Numbered from the stretch's first letter, positions 22,914 through 33,941 are shown. The stretch is 64,000 nucleotides of DNA from Schizochytrium sp. TIO01 (GCA_004764695.1 SMSO01000005.1:781501-845500); one strand, 5' to 3'. The notes: generated from the letters alone by a model not told the origin. Translations and numbers: made by a program.

Positions 22914-24006
22914 TCGCGGCGGAGGACTCGAGCCAGCGAAGACCGGCGGCGGCGGCGCAAGGGAAGGACTGGCAGACCGGAGGATATGACAGATAAAGAA
23001 AGAAGTCATTGAACTCCTCAGTCTCCTCATGAGCTGTAAAGAAGAGCGCCCATATATATACTGAGAATATGGGGAGGAAGGAAGGTCTGTTTGAAAGTAT
23101 AGGACACCAGAATAAAGGAGGCCCGGACGGAGAAGGGCGGGCGGGCAGGCAGGCACAGCCAGGAAGGCGACGAGGATACTAGAGAGGGAGGTAGGGACCG
23201 CCAAAGGGACCCTCGGAGAACTGAATGACAGGGTCACTCGGTCTCGACAAGAGCTCTTTGAGGCAGGGAAGAAGAGGTGATGGGACCTCAGGCAAGCAAG
23301 CAAGATCTTGTCTGTCTGTTTCTTTTTGTTTTCTCTCTTTCCCTTTCTTTTCACTCCCGTTTGACTTTTTGAGGGGAGAGCGACAAAGAATTCAGACAAG
23401 ACGACGACCAAGCTACTTGCAGTTGAGAGAGCATGAGGGATAACACGACCGCACGAGCTTAAGTGGGTGGGCGGGCGCCAGTCTCCAGCTCGGCTCTGAT
23501 CATGATTTGAGAATTAACCGCGTTGAATCGGGGGGAAGTCTCTGGTGTTGCTGCTGCTCGTTTTTGTTGATCATCTTTTTGCTTCTTCCTTCAGTTTGTT
23601 GATTTGGATTTTCTGGGAGGGGCAAACAAATGACGGAGAATTTGAGGGAAGAAAAAAATAAAGGAGGGTACAGTACATATGGAGGAGGAGCTATAGGCCT
23701 CTTGGATTGTTTCAGATGGGCGAAGATTGGGTTGGGATGAATGTCAAGGTTGGCATCAAAAGTCAACAGAGAGGAGTGAAGGAAGAAAGAAAAAAAGGGG
23801 GTACTATCTCTATAACTGTTATGGATTGTGTAGGATGATGCCATTTGGGGGAACACAAATAAGAAGCAAAGTTAACTGACGAAATTACCGCAATTGAATG
23901 CTTATCATTGGTATCGTGATGGTTCTGTGGACTGATCGAGTAGGGTACAGTTCGTCTCTCAAAAGGGCAACAAGAACCAGAATCTTAAAGCGCACAGGAG
24001 CATACA

Positions 24007-26148
24007 ATGCTGCCTCTAGGAGGAAACGCGAGCCGTGCCGGTATTAACCGCATCGCTTCGCAGCAAATGCGCGCTGCTCGCGGCAACGCCCAGCACGTGC
24101 TCACCCGCAGCATGGTGACCGTAAACGGTGAGGAGCTCTTTGACAAGATTCTCATTGCCAACCGTGGTGAGATTGCCTGCCGTGTAATCAAGACTGCCCG
24201 TAAGCTCGGCATTAAGACCGTTGCCATCTATTCTGAGCCCGATAAGCACGCCATGCACGTGAAAATGGCTGACGAGGCATACTGTGTGGGACCTGCTGCT
24301 TCTGCTAAGTCCTACCTTAATGTGGACAAGATCCTCGAGATCATCAAGCAGACTGGAGCCCAGGCCGTGCACCCTGGCTACGGCTTTCTCTCTGAGAACC
24401 ACCACTTTGCCGAGGTCCTTGAGGCCAATGGAGTCGCATTCATTGGCCCTGGTTCCCATGCTATCACTGCCATGGGTGATAAGATCGAGTCCAAGCAGCT
24501 CGCCATCGATGCTGGTGTCAGCACTGTTCCTGGCAGTCTCGCAATTGTAAAGACAGATGCGCAGATCAAGCAAATTGCCAACGAGATTGGCTACCCTGTC
24601 ATGATCAAGGCCAGTGCTGGTGGTGGTGGTAAGGGCATGCGTATCGCATGGAACGATGCCCAAGCCATTGAGGGTTTCCGTCTCTCCACGGAGGAGGCAC
24701 GTTCCTCCTTTGGTGATGACCGTATCTTCATTGAGAAGTTTGTCGAGGAGCCCCGACACATCGAGATCCAACTCATTGCCGATTCTCACGGCAACGTTGC
24801 TGCCCTCCCTGAGCGTGAGTGCAGTATTCAGCGCCGTAACCAGAAGGTGCTCGAAGAGAGTCCTAGTACCTTTCTCGACCCGGAAACTCGCAAGGCTATG
24901 CAAGCTGAAGCCATCCAGCTTGCAAAGGCTGTCAACTACAAGAGTGCCGGTACTGTCGAGTTCCTCTGCGATAAGAACCGCAACTTTTACTTCTTGGAGA
25001 TGAACACCCGTCTTCAGGTCGAGCACCCTGTCTCCGAATTTGTCTCTGGCATTGATCTTGTTGAGCAAATGATCCGTGTTGCCGCTGGCCACAAGCTTCC
25101 GGATGAGCTCCTCAAGGAAGACCGTCCGATTCTTGGATGGGCCCACGAGGCTCGTGTTTACGCTGAGGACCCCTTCCGCGGCTTTCTTCCTAGCACCGGT
25201 CGTCTCATTGACTACCATCAGCCAGGCACCGAGGACGTTCCTGAGGTCCGTGTCGATACCGGTGTCACCCAAGGCTCTGAAATCAGCATGTTCTATGATC
25301 CTATGATCTCCAAGCTGGTTACCCACGGTGCTACCCGTGAGGAGGCTCTAGAGCGCCTTGAGGTTGCTCTTGACAACTACGTCGTCAAGGGTCTGGGCCA
25401 CAACCTCAACTTCCTCATCGACGTCTGCCGCCACCCTCGCTTCCGGTCGGGCCAGATTACCACCAAGTTTATTGAGGAGGAATACCCTGAGGGCTTCCAC
25501 GGTGTCAAGCTCAATGAGGTTGAGTCCAAAAACCTCGTCGGTATGGCAGCACTCATCCAGGGTGCCCGCAACGAGCTCACCACACATATGCTTGATGCCG
25601 TGCGTGACACCGTCCAGCCGCTGACCCTGGTTGTCACCATGGATGGCCAGTCCACCAAGGTTGCTGTCGATGGATACACTGGTGAGACTGTTCTCATGGA
25701 TCCGGAGACAAACGAGGAGATCGAGCGCATCCTTATTCAGGACCTTGACTACACCCCTGGTGAAATCATCGTCCGCAGCAACATCGGAGGCGTTTCTCAA
25801 GTTGTGCAATGCCTTGACCGCATCCCTCAAGGATTTCGCCTTCAGTACTGCGGTGCCATCAAGACCATCCATGTACACTCAGAGCTTGAGTACCAGATGT
25901 CCAAATACATGCTCCCCAAGCCCGAGGTGGACATGGCCAAGTGGCTTCTTTCTCCCATGCCCGGTGCCTTGATTTCCGTGGCTGTCCACGAAGGCCAGGA
26001 AGTTTATGCTGGCCAGGAGCTCGCTGTTGTCGAGGCAATGAAGATGCAGAACGTTCTTCGTGCAGAGCGCAATGGAATCGTAAAGAAGGTTTACGCCGAA
26101 GCTGGCTCCACCCTCTCTGTCGACCAGGAAATCATTGAGTTTGAGTAA
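24007..26148 (+). CDS. PCCA: Propionyl-CoA carboxylase alpha subunit, mitochondrial
   Basis: 713 residues, single exon. With the beta subunit (not in this window) it carries out ATP- and biotin-dependent carboxylation of propionyl-CoA to methylmalonyl-CoA in mitochondria, serving breakdown of odd-chain fatty acids and branched amino acids. Seen: Arg-rich, acid-free presequence (1 to about 36), biotin carboxylase start KILIANRGEIACRV (47-60), glycine-rich ATP-grasp loop KASAGGGGKGMR (201-212), HIEIQ (251-255), catalytic EMNTRLQVEH (331-340), a PCC-type linker domain, and a biotinyl domain with biotin-accepting Lys679 in EAMKMQN. The length and the MQN after the biotin lysine fit PCCA better than MCCA, whose beta partner differs. 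Codons strongly favour C or G at third positions (AAG, GAG, ATC, CTC), unlike most neighbours, consistent with high expression. The ATG at 24007 starts the presequence. Confidence 0.95.
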   Translation: MLPLGGNASRAGINRIASQQMRAARGNAQHVLTRSMVTVNGEELFDKILIANRGEIACRVIKTARKLGIKTVAIYSEPDKHAMHVKMADEAYCVGPAASAKSYLNVDKILEIIKQTGAQAVHPGYGFLSENHHFAEVLEANGVAFIGPGSHAITAMGDKIESKQLAIDAGVSTVPGSLAIVKTDAQIKQIANEIGYPVMIKASAGGGGKGMRIAWNDAQAIEGFRLSTEEARSSFGDDRIFIEKFVEEPRHIEIQLIADSHGNVAALPERECSIQRRNQKVLEESPSTFLDPETRKAMQAEAIQLAKAVNYKSAGTVEFLCDKNRNFYFLEMNTRLQVEHPVSEFVSGIDLVEQMIRVAAGHKLPDELLKEDRPILGWAHEARVYAEDPFRGFLPSTGRLIDYHQPGTEDVPEVRVDTGVTQGSEISMFYDPMISKLVTHGATREEALERLEVALDNYVVKGLGHNLNFLIDVCRHPRFRSGQITTKFIEEEYPEGFHGVKLNEVESKNLVGMAALIQGARNELTTHMLDAVRDTVQPLTLVVTMDGQSTKVAVDGYTGETVLMDPETNEEIERILIQDLDYTPGEIIVRSNIGGVSQVVQCLDRIPQGFRLQYCGAIKTIHVHSELEYQMSKYMLPKPEVDMAKWLLSPMPGALISVAVHEGQEVYAGQELAVVEAMKMQNVLRAERNGIVKKVYAEAGSTLSVDQEIIEFE

Positions 26149-29100
26149 TTTACATGTTTTGCTTGGTTGACAGCTTGCCAGTTGTTCTAACCCTTCGCAG
26201 TCGAGTTCTTTTATCCTCATGTCCTCAAGCGTAGCTTTGCCTACTTCTATATCTTCGATGTGACAGTACTAGTAGCAATACCTTCTTGGTGCTTTCGCTT
26301 TTTTTTTTTCATTTTTAAAAAACCACTCTATACTTCGTAACATTTACCCAAATTCGATTTTACCCGCCCTGTCGTCCTGCATATGATACAAACTCATTCC
26401 ATTAACCCAGGTTTCCTTTGGACTATTGGATATAGTACACCTACCAGAACCTTGACAGACACAGACATTCGTTTCACAAAAGCTTTAGTAGTTTTTCTTA
26501 ACGTTATATATGCATGGAGAAGAATGCAACTGTTTTCTGTGTTTTTCCATGTCTCACGTATAGCCAAAGCCATGTTCTTTTTGGATGCTTGAATAGTAAC
26601 GCAGTTCAGTTGAACGCGCGTTCTATATCTTTCGATGATGGGCCGAATTAGTTAAATCTGTTTTTGTTATTCTATTGACAAAGATTCCTTGTATCTAAAG
26701 TTAATACTGAAGTTGGCGCTTTGAAGTTCAAGGACTTCACAACACATGTATGCTCCCGACACCGCGGAGTCACTTTCGTGCGAGCCTGTCTTGTAAATAA
26801 ATCTCAAAGTCCATGTATGCGAATCCATATCGAAGTTGTAATTTGGGCAAAACACGAATCATTCTATTGAAGTACCATGCTGCTTGTCACGCTCTCAAGC
26901 TTTGTGTTACTTGTATTAGTGAGTCCAGCCGCTACATGCTATTTTTCTACATACCAAGCACGTCGCTAATCGGTAGCATTCCAAGCAGCGCCAATTCCGC
27001 GACGCAAAGATGGGTTCACTGCTACTGTAATGCATTGTAGTGTTCCCTGTCTGTGCACTTAATCCATTTTGCCTTCTACTGACACTATCCGCATCAGTAC
27101 TGGGAGACCAAATCCGCTAATCTTAAGTAAAGAGTAATTAACATTGATTCCATTCTGTCCTTCTTTTCCCTCTATCATATCATATAGAGCAGTATGCTTT
27201 GTGAAACCTGAAGTGAGTTATTTGCTTCTCACTGTTTCATATCAAATAAGATTACCTTACCAAGTGTATATAAATCAAAATTGTTCACAATAGTGATGAG
27301 TTCTTCTTAGCAGGGACTGTGCTTTCCTTTGCTTGCATGCTTCTCTATTGATCTTCCTTGCCAACTTGAGTTGCATCCATCCCATTTTTATGCGCATGGT
27401 CAACCTCAGTTCCAAGATTGACTGCCTTTTCTCGCATTAGTATGTGTCAAACTAAGCAGCTGTCCCGCGCTATGCCTTGTCCTACTTTGTCTGTCCCCTT
27501 GCCATATGTTCATCTTGTAGTTTGTGTGATGTTTCAATAGGAAGATCTTGATCTCCGAGGGTCCCATCGTGTTGTTGTGATACTAGAAGCAGCGGTTTAG
27601 ATAGATACTACACCTAATAGACAAAGCCGCGGAGTCCCTGATTCTCGTGCATCCTGCTCATAGTCAAGCTGAAATGGAGCAGAAACCAAGCATAGCTGCG
27701 TCCCATCGTCCCATTGTAGTCAGCCTCCAGTGTTTTCACGCTCGCGCTCTCGATCGTCCCGCGTCCCATTCATCCATGATCCAAGAAGCAGCCAGGTTTA
27801 ACCTGGTTAGCTTGAAATATGCAGGCCATGGATCCCGCGCGCTCGAGCAGTCCGCGCTCCCGCAGCCGGAGCCACTGTGGGGTGTCTTCAAACGGTCGCA
27901 GAAAGCCCGCTGGACTTCTTCTTCTTCTCCTCCTCCTTCTCTTGCCTCCTCACCCTCATTTCGAGTCTTTCCTTCACAAAGGGCATTCGCATCACAGAGC
28001 TGCGTCTCAAGAACTAAAGAGTTTGCAGACAAAGTGGAGCGCAAAGGAAAGATGACGGACTCATATATTAAGCCATTGAAAGGGCTTCGGAATGTATTGT
28101 GAAATTGATCTGTCAAACTCAGGCACCGCGCTGCGAGACTGTCCTATTCGCATTTCAATCGACCCACACGCACGGTAGAATTGGGCACCAACCTCTACAT
28201 TGCTATACAAATCGCATTGGCCAGCAAACACGTGAATTATTTGGGTTGTCAGCGCACAGAGAAGACAAACCGGGAATGAAGAGAGAAATCCACGATGAGA
28301 CGAACCTGCTACGGGGTGCGCGTTGTGCGCACTACAAGCGCCGCGGCAAGTCGTCATGTTGTGCCCCCCTCTTCGAAGACCAGAAGAAACACTAGAGGGG
28401 TAATATGGGAGTATAGGAATTTGGTCTCACTTCGACTCTCCGCGTCTTCTCGCGCCTGCCTCTGTGGTGAGTCTCTCCAAGGGAACCCGCATTCGAAAGA
28501 ATATTGAGGGAAATTCACTAGTATCCCCGCAGATAGGCTCCTGGAATGGAGTAATCAAAGGTGCTGTGGGAGTGTGGGGCCACATCCGCGCCATCCAGGT
28601 AAGGCAAGTGGACTCCTCAGCGCGGCAGCCTCGCGGCTTAGGACTCCTTTATAGCTTGTTGAAGGACTTCGCCTTTCAAGATTGGAGTCTCCTCTCTCGA
28701 ATTGTGTGCATTTTTTAGACTGGGCAATATATTGGTGATCACACAGATGGGAAAATTAAAAAACATTAAATAAATACATTCATGACAAGGAATCCATCCA
28801 CCTTACGACTTATAGTGTTAATGGTAATCGATTGGTAGTTATAAAAGATGGAAGAAGTTACTTCGTAACTACTGTCATTACTGCCATGGAGAGAATGGAG
28901 TCTATGAGTGATGTTGTTTTTTCGTCCTCTCTCTCTCTCTTTCAACATGACGTCTTCCTCTTTTTCCCCAGTACTCTTCGAGTTGAAACCTTCACATGGC
29001 AGTAGGGGGTGTAAGTCGAGTGAGTGAAAACACGAAGCAAGAGATCTCCTCGTGCGTATCACACTCTGAATTTCCATTTCTTTCTTTTTTATTTATCTCC

Positions 29101-30187
29101 ATCTCTTTTCTTTTCCTTTTCTGCTTTTCCGTATATGTTGATCTTTTTTTCTTTTAAAACTGGTATCAACTGAGACCCAAAGAGGAGACCCGAGCGTAGC
29201 AGACGCAGACTAGCAACGTTGGAGCAATCCTGCTTCTTCACGCTCGCGGCAGCAGGCACCTCCCCAAACCACAACCTCTCTGGCCTCACTGACGCAAGCG
29301 AGCCCTGGCCTCCAGCTGACTTGCCCAGGAGCTCAGAGGCAGCAAATAAGGAACAGCAAAGCACGTTTTTGCGCTGGGAACCGCCGAGCATTCGACGTCC
29401 ACGCCGCACGTGTCGCTTGCTTGGGGTGAGAGCAAAACTAGAATAACGACGAGTTGGCTGGGCATTGAGGCAGACGTTTCAGGCCAGTTACTCGTGTAAG
29501 GACAAGCAACCATCGTCAACAACTACTCTCTCCCCGAAGAGATAATCAGCGGACGAGCGAGCGAGTGAGCCAGTCTCCAAGGAAACGCCAGACATATACA
29601 TTCAAACAGCACAAACAGTAAGGAAAAAGAAGACGGAAGACCTAACTTTTTCTTTTCTTAAAATTAGTTTAGGATTAGGAAAGAAGTGAAGGCAAATTCT
29701 TTGCACTAGTTCTTAGGGTAATTAGCTGCACATCGAGCATAGCCTGGCGCCACGCAAAAGCTCCGCCACACCTCAACCAGGCTAAGATAAGTGGAAAGTA
29801 AACATCTATTTGAGTCGAGACGAGTTGCCTTGTCTGTGCACGAACAAGCAAGGTCCGAAGACAACAAGAGTTGCTTGCTTGTGCAGCAGACCGGTTCCCC
29901 CAATCTCTTGGTTGATCGCAGCATTTGCACGACCTCAGTCAGGCAGGCAAGTCACGGGCTGACAAGTCAAGTCTACTGTGCAAAGGAAACAAAGTAAGGA
30001 CTGCGAATAGGAAAGACGCTTTCTGTTGTTGATAAGTCTTTCTCTATCTCTTTCTTCCTCTCCTCTCTCCGCGTTCTATCTTTTCTTCTTCTGTATTACA
30101 ATAGAAAGACGCAGATTATTCATCCTCCCCCCCGGTATAATCAATTCTCAATCACCCCCAAGTCTAGATATAACATTACAAGGAACA
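26149..30187. other. Long intergenic stretch between PCCA and CDC14
   Basis: The AT-rich part (26149-27600) shows nothing coding. A GC-richer part (about 27640-28720) has mixed short open frames, none recognised, and contains a 66-base exon-like piece bounded by good splice signals (28533-28598, listed separately). The last 160 bases form a pyrimidine-rich leader for CDC14, with a possible 5' untranslated intron (donor-like GTAAGG near 29993, acceptor-like TTACAATAG near 30105). Confidence 0.5.
28533..28598 (+). other. Exon-like segment bounded by splice signals
   Basis: Preceded by a 66-base intron-like piece (donor TGTG|GTGAGT at 28467, acceptor TATCCCCGCAG ending at 28532) and followed by a strong donor CAG|GTAAGG at 28599. 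The piece is 66 bases long and one frame is open for exactly 22 codons (I-G-S-W-N-G-V-I-K-G...). It may belong to an unrecognised small gene, a non-coding RNA or an untranslated exon of CDC14. Confidence 0.3.
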
Positions 30188-31447
30188 ATGGCAATGGCAG
30201 CTCCGAGGATGCTTAATGACCTTTCCGAGTCATATGAGTTTATCCCTGGGCGCTTATACTACATTCCTATGCGTATGAAACCTGTGCGCCAAAAAAAGGT
30301 AGCCTTTTTCAGCATTGACGAAGAGCTTGTCTACTGGAATTTCTTCAAGGACTTCGGCCCGCTCAATCTTGGTCAGCTCTTCCGCTTCTGCCAAATTCTC
30401 AACGAGCTTCTCGCCGACCCAAAGTTACGCGGCAAAGTGATTTATTACTACTCGAGCACCAATAGCCAAAAGAGGGCTAATGCAGCTTTTCTCATAGCAT
30501 CGTATGCGATGATCTACCTAGGCCGTAGCCCAGAAGAGGCATACGCACCTTTTCAAAATATCCAGCCCCCCTTTCCTCCTTTCCACGACGCTACCCCCTT
30601 TGAGTGTACATACAAACTCACTGTGCTGGACTGTCTTCAGGGCGTGTACCGTGCAATGCAGCACAACTTTCTTAACTTCAATACTTTTGACGTGGAGGAA
30701 TATGAACACTTTGAACAGGTCGAAGCTGGAGATCTCAACTGGATTCTTCCTGGCAAATTCCTTGCATTCGCCGGTCCCCATGATCGACGCATGCGCACAG
30801 CTGAAGGCTACGACACCTTGACTCCGGAGTTTTACATCCCATATTTCAAGAAGCGCAACGTTACGTTGGTCATTCGTCTAAACCGCAAATGCTACGATGA
30901 GAAGCGCTTCGAGCGCGCGGGAATTCGCCACCTCGACCTTGTATACCCGGACGGTACTTGTCCTCCTGATCACATCCTGAAAAGATTTATTGAGGCCTGT
31001 GAGGCAAATGAAGGGGCAATTGCAGTTCATTGTAAGGCTGGTCTTGGCCGTACAGGAACCTGTATCGGCGCATATATCATGAAGCACTTTGGCATGACTG
31101 CTGCTGAGACGATTGGATGGATTCGAGTCTGCCGCCCCGGTAGCATCATTGGCCCTCAGCAACAATTTATGGAACATATGGAGTCGATCATGCGCCACGA
31201 AGGAAAGCGCTTTCAGCAACTTCAGTCCAACGCTATGATGTCTCGCCAGGGTCTTACGCAGTCATTCGACTACGAATCTAAAACTGAAACCAAAGACACT
31301 GATGGCATCTCCCAGGGGGATTATCTTCGTTCTAAAAAAGGGACCAGCTCACACTCTAACATTCCAAACAAAAATGACCACTGGAGTATGTTTCAGATTC
31401 AACAGCAACAACAACAACAACTTCATCCGCAGCTTCCCGGATTTTAA
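30188..31447 (+). CDS. CDC14: Cdc14 dual-specificity phosphatase
   Basis: 419 residues. Cdc14 removes phosphate from Ser-Pro sites phosphorylated by cyclin-dependent kinases and acts in mitotic exit, cytokinesis or, in some protists, cilia. Seen: the N-terminal non-catalytic phosphatase-like domain (about 10-160) and the catalytic domain with acid loop YPDGTCPPD (Asp255) and the P-loop VHCKAGLGRTG, giving Cys282 and Arg288, followed by RVCRPGSIIGPQQQF, the Cdc14 hallmark. The open frame extends upstream from a TTG at 30026, but that part is a pyrimidine-rich leader; the ATG at 30188 is in good context (ACAATGG) and gives the usual N-terminus. The tail after the catalytic domain is only about 90 residues and ends in a poly-Gln run, shorter than the regulatory tail of yeast Cdc14. 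Converges on the gene at 32075-33393. Confidence 0.95.
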   Translation: MAMAAPRMLNDLSESYEFIPGRLYYIPMRMKPVRQKKVAFFSIDEELVYWNFFKDFGPLNLGQLFRFCQILNELLADPKLRGKVIYYYSSTNSQKRANAAFLIASYAMIYLGRSPEEAYAPFQNIQPPFPPFHDATPFECTYKLTVLDCLQGVYRAMQHNFLNFNTFDVEEYEHFEQVEAGDLNWILPGKFLAFAGPHDRRMRTAEGYDTLTPEFYIPYFKKRNVTLVIRLNRKCYDEKRFERAGIRHLDLVYPDGTCPPDHILKRFIEACEANEGAIAVHCKAGLGRTGTCIGAYIMKHFGMTAAETIGWIRVCRPGSIIGPQQQFMEHMESIMRHEGKRFQQLQSNAMMSRQGLTQSFDYESKTETKDTDGISQGDYLRSKKGTSSHSNIPNKNDHWSMFQIQQQQQQQLHPQLPGF

Positions 31448-32074
31448 GTTGAGTTCATTTCTTTTGTATTATTCCAGCGTTGCTGAACAAAGCCGAGGCC
31501 TTCTTTAAAATCCTCTTTTAAAACGAAAACAAAAAACATCTCAGGAGTAAAACTCCACGTCGGTTGATGATACGTCGGCATATTAGTGAACCGGCTCCAG
31601 CGTCTCTGTGATTTTCACTTGCTACTGTTATATCATAGAAACAAACCCAATAAATCTCATCACACAGCAAACACCAAAACAATGTATCTTCAATGTGGAG
31701 AAAAGGAGATACATATCAAATCAATAAACCAATTATAAATTAGCATCGATTAAATGTCGAGCATGGCGCTTTTTCATGTTGCTGAGATTAATCTTATCTA
31801 TTTTTTTTTTTTAAATGATTTCCCTCATTTGTGCCGAGTCATTTGTATTATTCAAAAGCCACTTCTTGAAGTGGAGTAGAATTATTCGCTTATCAAATGT
31901 TTGAAAGCTATTGCTCATAAAAAGAACGTGCATGCTCCTGTGGCGTGCAGGAGGAGTTACGTTTAATAGAAATGACTAGATGTGCAGGTTTCAAAACCAC
32001 ATTTGATACTGTATGTGAAGGTTCTATTGACCGTAAAATAGACTAAGTAAGACACCAAGACATATTTTTACTTT
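31448..32074. other. Convergent 3' intergenic region, no gene seen
   Basis: AT-rich, with several AATAAA-like words. It lies between the stops of CDC14 and the minus-strand unknown gene and presumably holds both 3' untranslated regions. Confidence 0.6.
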
Positions 32075-33393
32075 CTATTTTGGATACAGAGTTGCACAAG
32101 TAGTACTGCAGCGGGCTCGTCTCTCCCGTTGTTTTGTTGTAATATCGTCCCGGTTGGCGGCTCGTCTTCTGCATGTCCGTTCGTCTTCTACTGTTTCCCA
32201 AATCCAACCAATTTGATGGTTTTTGCTCACTACCCCGACACCTTGTGATAACCGCATTTCATAATCAAGCTGAGAAGTCACATCCCAACGCTTTGCACTT
32301 TGTTCGTCTAATTCCCGAATCCGCTCTTGAACATTTGGCCTAACACGCGTTCTCAGATTGTTTACTCCGTTCAATTGTTTTTGACGAAGGCGTTCCTGTG
32401 GAGAAACTCGTCCAGACTGCTCTGGATGATATCTTACTTGCCGGATATCAAGCTCTCGACGAGATGCCAAAGCCGAAGGGGGTCGATATTGTTGATGAGA
32501 TGTTGCCAGTTGTTCCCGTCTGACGCCAGCTGTTTGAGGTCTATTGAGTGTTCGTCGCGATTGCTCTTTCTGAATATTTCGAACTCTAGAACTTTGTGGC
32601 GGGGATTTTTGCAGCTTTGTGACATGTTTTTTCGTTTGCTGTTTTTTCATTGATGATTTGGGTTCACTTCCCGCTGAGGATGATCCTATCTCACGTTGTT
32701 GGCCTGTCTGACCTGGTGTGATTAACTCGCTGCTTTTTGATTTTGCCGCAGCCTTATCATGGGACTCATATTGAGTATCCTTGAGAGTAGGATCATTTAA
32801 GTTGCGCACCACGTCCTCTTTCTTCAACCCTGCATTGCGAAAAGAGTTTCCACGCGATGGCGAGGATGTTAACAAGACCCGTTGCTTTGAGCTGCCCATC
32901 TGACTGTGAACAACGGTTGTGCGACGAGGCTTGCAGGCAAAAATGGCATCTTCATCTTCATTCAAATTGCTAGAAACTGCAAACACAACCTCTTTAGTTC
33001 TGCGAGCTGGTGCAAGGTCAACAGCTTCAAGGTCGCTCTCTTTGCCTTGACGACCAACACGATGTTTGCCTGTGCCACTGACGCTATTGCCTACGGTATA
33101 TTCAAGACTAGGTCTTCGTAAGAGGTTGTCCCGCAGGTCATTGTTGCTAAAATTTGACTCATCATCTTTTGCAGCTTCGAGATCTTCTCGTCTGATATCT
33201 GGTTTGTTTTGGCTGCCCTGGGAACTGGGTCTCACGTCATGCTCAGTGGCATTTTTCGAAACCTCCTCTTCCGAAATGCGGCCTAGCATGACGGCGTAGA
33301 GCCAAGGCAAAGTCTCCCGTTCTGAAATTGGTAAGCACAGATGGTACGCTGCTAAAGAGCAGCGTTGCGACCTTCACCTTGGCGCGTGCTCAT
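32075..33393 (-). CDS. Unknown basic, low-complexity protein (two exons)
   Basis: Model of 420 residues. Exon 1 is 33378-33393 (ATG, first five codons plus one base), the intron is 33322-33377 (56 bases, GTGAAG to TTTCAG) and exon 2 is 32075-33321. Joining keeps frame and yields an N-terminus M-S-T-R-Q-E-R-E-T-L-P-W-L-Y-A-V that runs directly into the open frame; without the intron the first ATG would be at 33289 and would lose the hydrophobic LPWLYAVML stretch. The rest is rich in Arg, Lys, Ser and Gln and is mostly predicted disordered; the C-terminal 110 residues (from about QERLRQKQLNGVNNLRTRV) look more ordered and contain WDVTSQLDYEMRL and IGWIWETVEDER. I do not recognise a family. A cytoskeletal or ciliary role is possible from composition only. 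Confidence 0.7.
33322..33377 (-). other. 56-base intron with an internal hairpin
   Basis: GT-AG intron in the unknown basic protein gene. It contains the perfect hairpin ACGCTGCT-CTTT-AGCAGCGT in its centre and a branch-point-like CTTAC before a short pyrimidine stretch. Folding would shorten the distance between donor and branch point. Confidence 0.6.
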
Positions 33394-33941
33394 TCCTTTT
33401 TGTATCACAATGAAAGTGAAGAATTAATTTCCTCTTGGCTGTAGCGTTCTTTTCTTCTCATATTGCAGGTAGGGTACTACCTACGTGCTATTAGCTGTAC
33501 CCTCTATATTCTACTTAGAAGTACACACCTGTTCTCTTTCACCGGACCTTTTCGTTGTTGTATCCTTTCTCCTAGGCTCTCAGTCTTTCAAGAGCAAGCA
33601 ACTTTCAGATATAAAGAATCTGGGAGGAAGCACAAATGCACGTCTTGCTGGTGTTTCTAACTAGTGTCTAGCGATGCTATGCTTATCGCCTACTCTTAAT
33701 CAAGAAAAATGTATTACTGATTAAACTGTTCTTTCTTTTCTCTTAATGTCATACTTGGTACCTCCTTCCTTGAAACCATCTTCTCCGTCAGAGGCACGGA
33801 GACAAAGAAGACGTTGCTTGAGATTTTGAATGAAGGTGCACTGAAATGAGCAATAGCGAGTGGTATTGAGTTTACAATAATATGGTGGAGAAAAGAATTC
33901 AGAAAGGCCTGTGAGCAAATACGATCCCAGACATCTGCTAA
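33394..33941. other. Intergenic, same-strand gap
   Basis: Between the 5' end of the unknown basic gene and the 3' end of the SDR-like gene. Contains the AGGTAG-GGTA-CTACCT palindrome (33467-33482). No gene seen. Confidence 0.6.
33467..33482. repeat. AGGTAG-GGTA-CTACCT palindrome
   Basis: Perfect 6-base arms around a 4-base spacer; same arms as at 17266-17280. Confidence 0.75.

Larger units (their letters stand above)
19561..24006. other. Gene-poor stretch upstream of PCCA
   Basis: AT-rich from about 19560 to 20560, then GC-richer islands (about 20690-21600 and 22510-23500). No protein family recognised. Arrays include (ATCT)n, (GATT)n, two dinucleotide runs, (GGCA)n, and a GCTTTGCTTC run (20827-20867). 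A donor-like AGAG|GTGAGT at 22824 could start a 5' untranslated intron of PCCA. The last 150 bases before 24007 should hold the PCCA leader. Confidence 0.5.

Noticed and set aside
24016-25326. 436-codon minus-strand frame opposite PCCA
   Set aside because: It is a shadow created by the strong C/G-ending codon use of PCCA on the other strand.
27647-28102. 151-codon plus-strand frame
   Set aside because: Starts with GTG, contains a TCT/CCT run and resembles no protein; kept only as part of a possible transcribed island.
33287-33310. TTG or downstream ATG start for the unknown basic protein
   Set aside because: The 56-base intron model supplies an upstream ATG exon in frame and keeps the LPWLYAVML segment.
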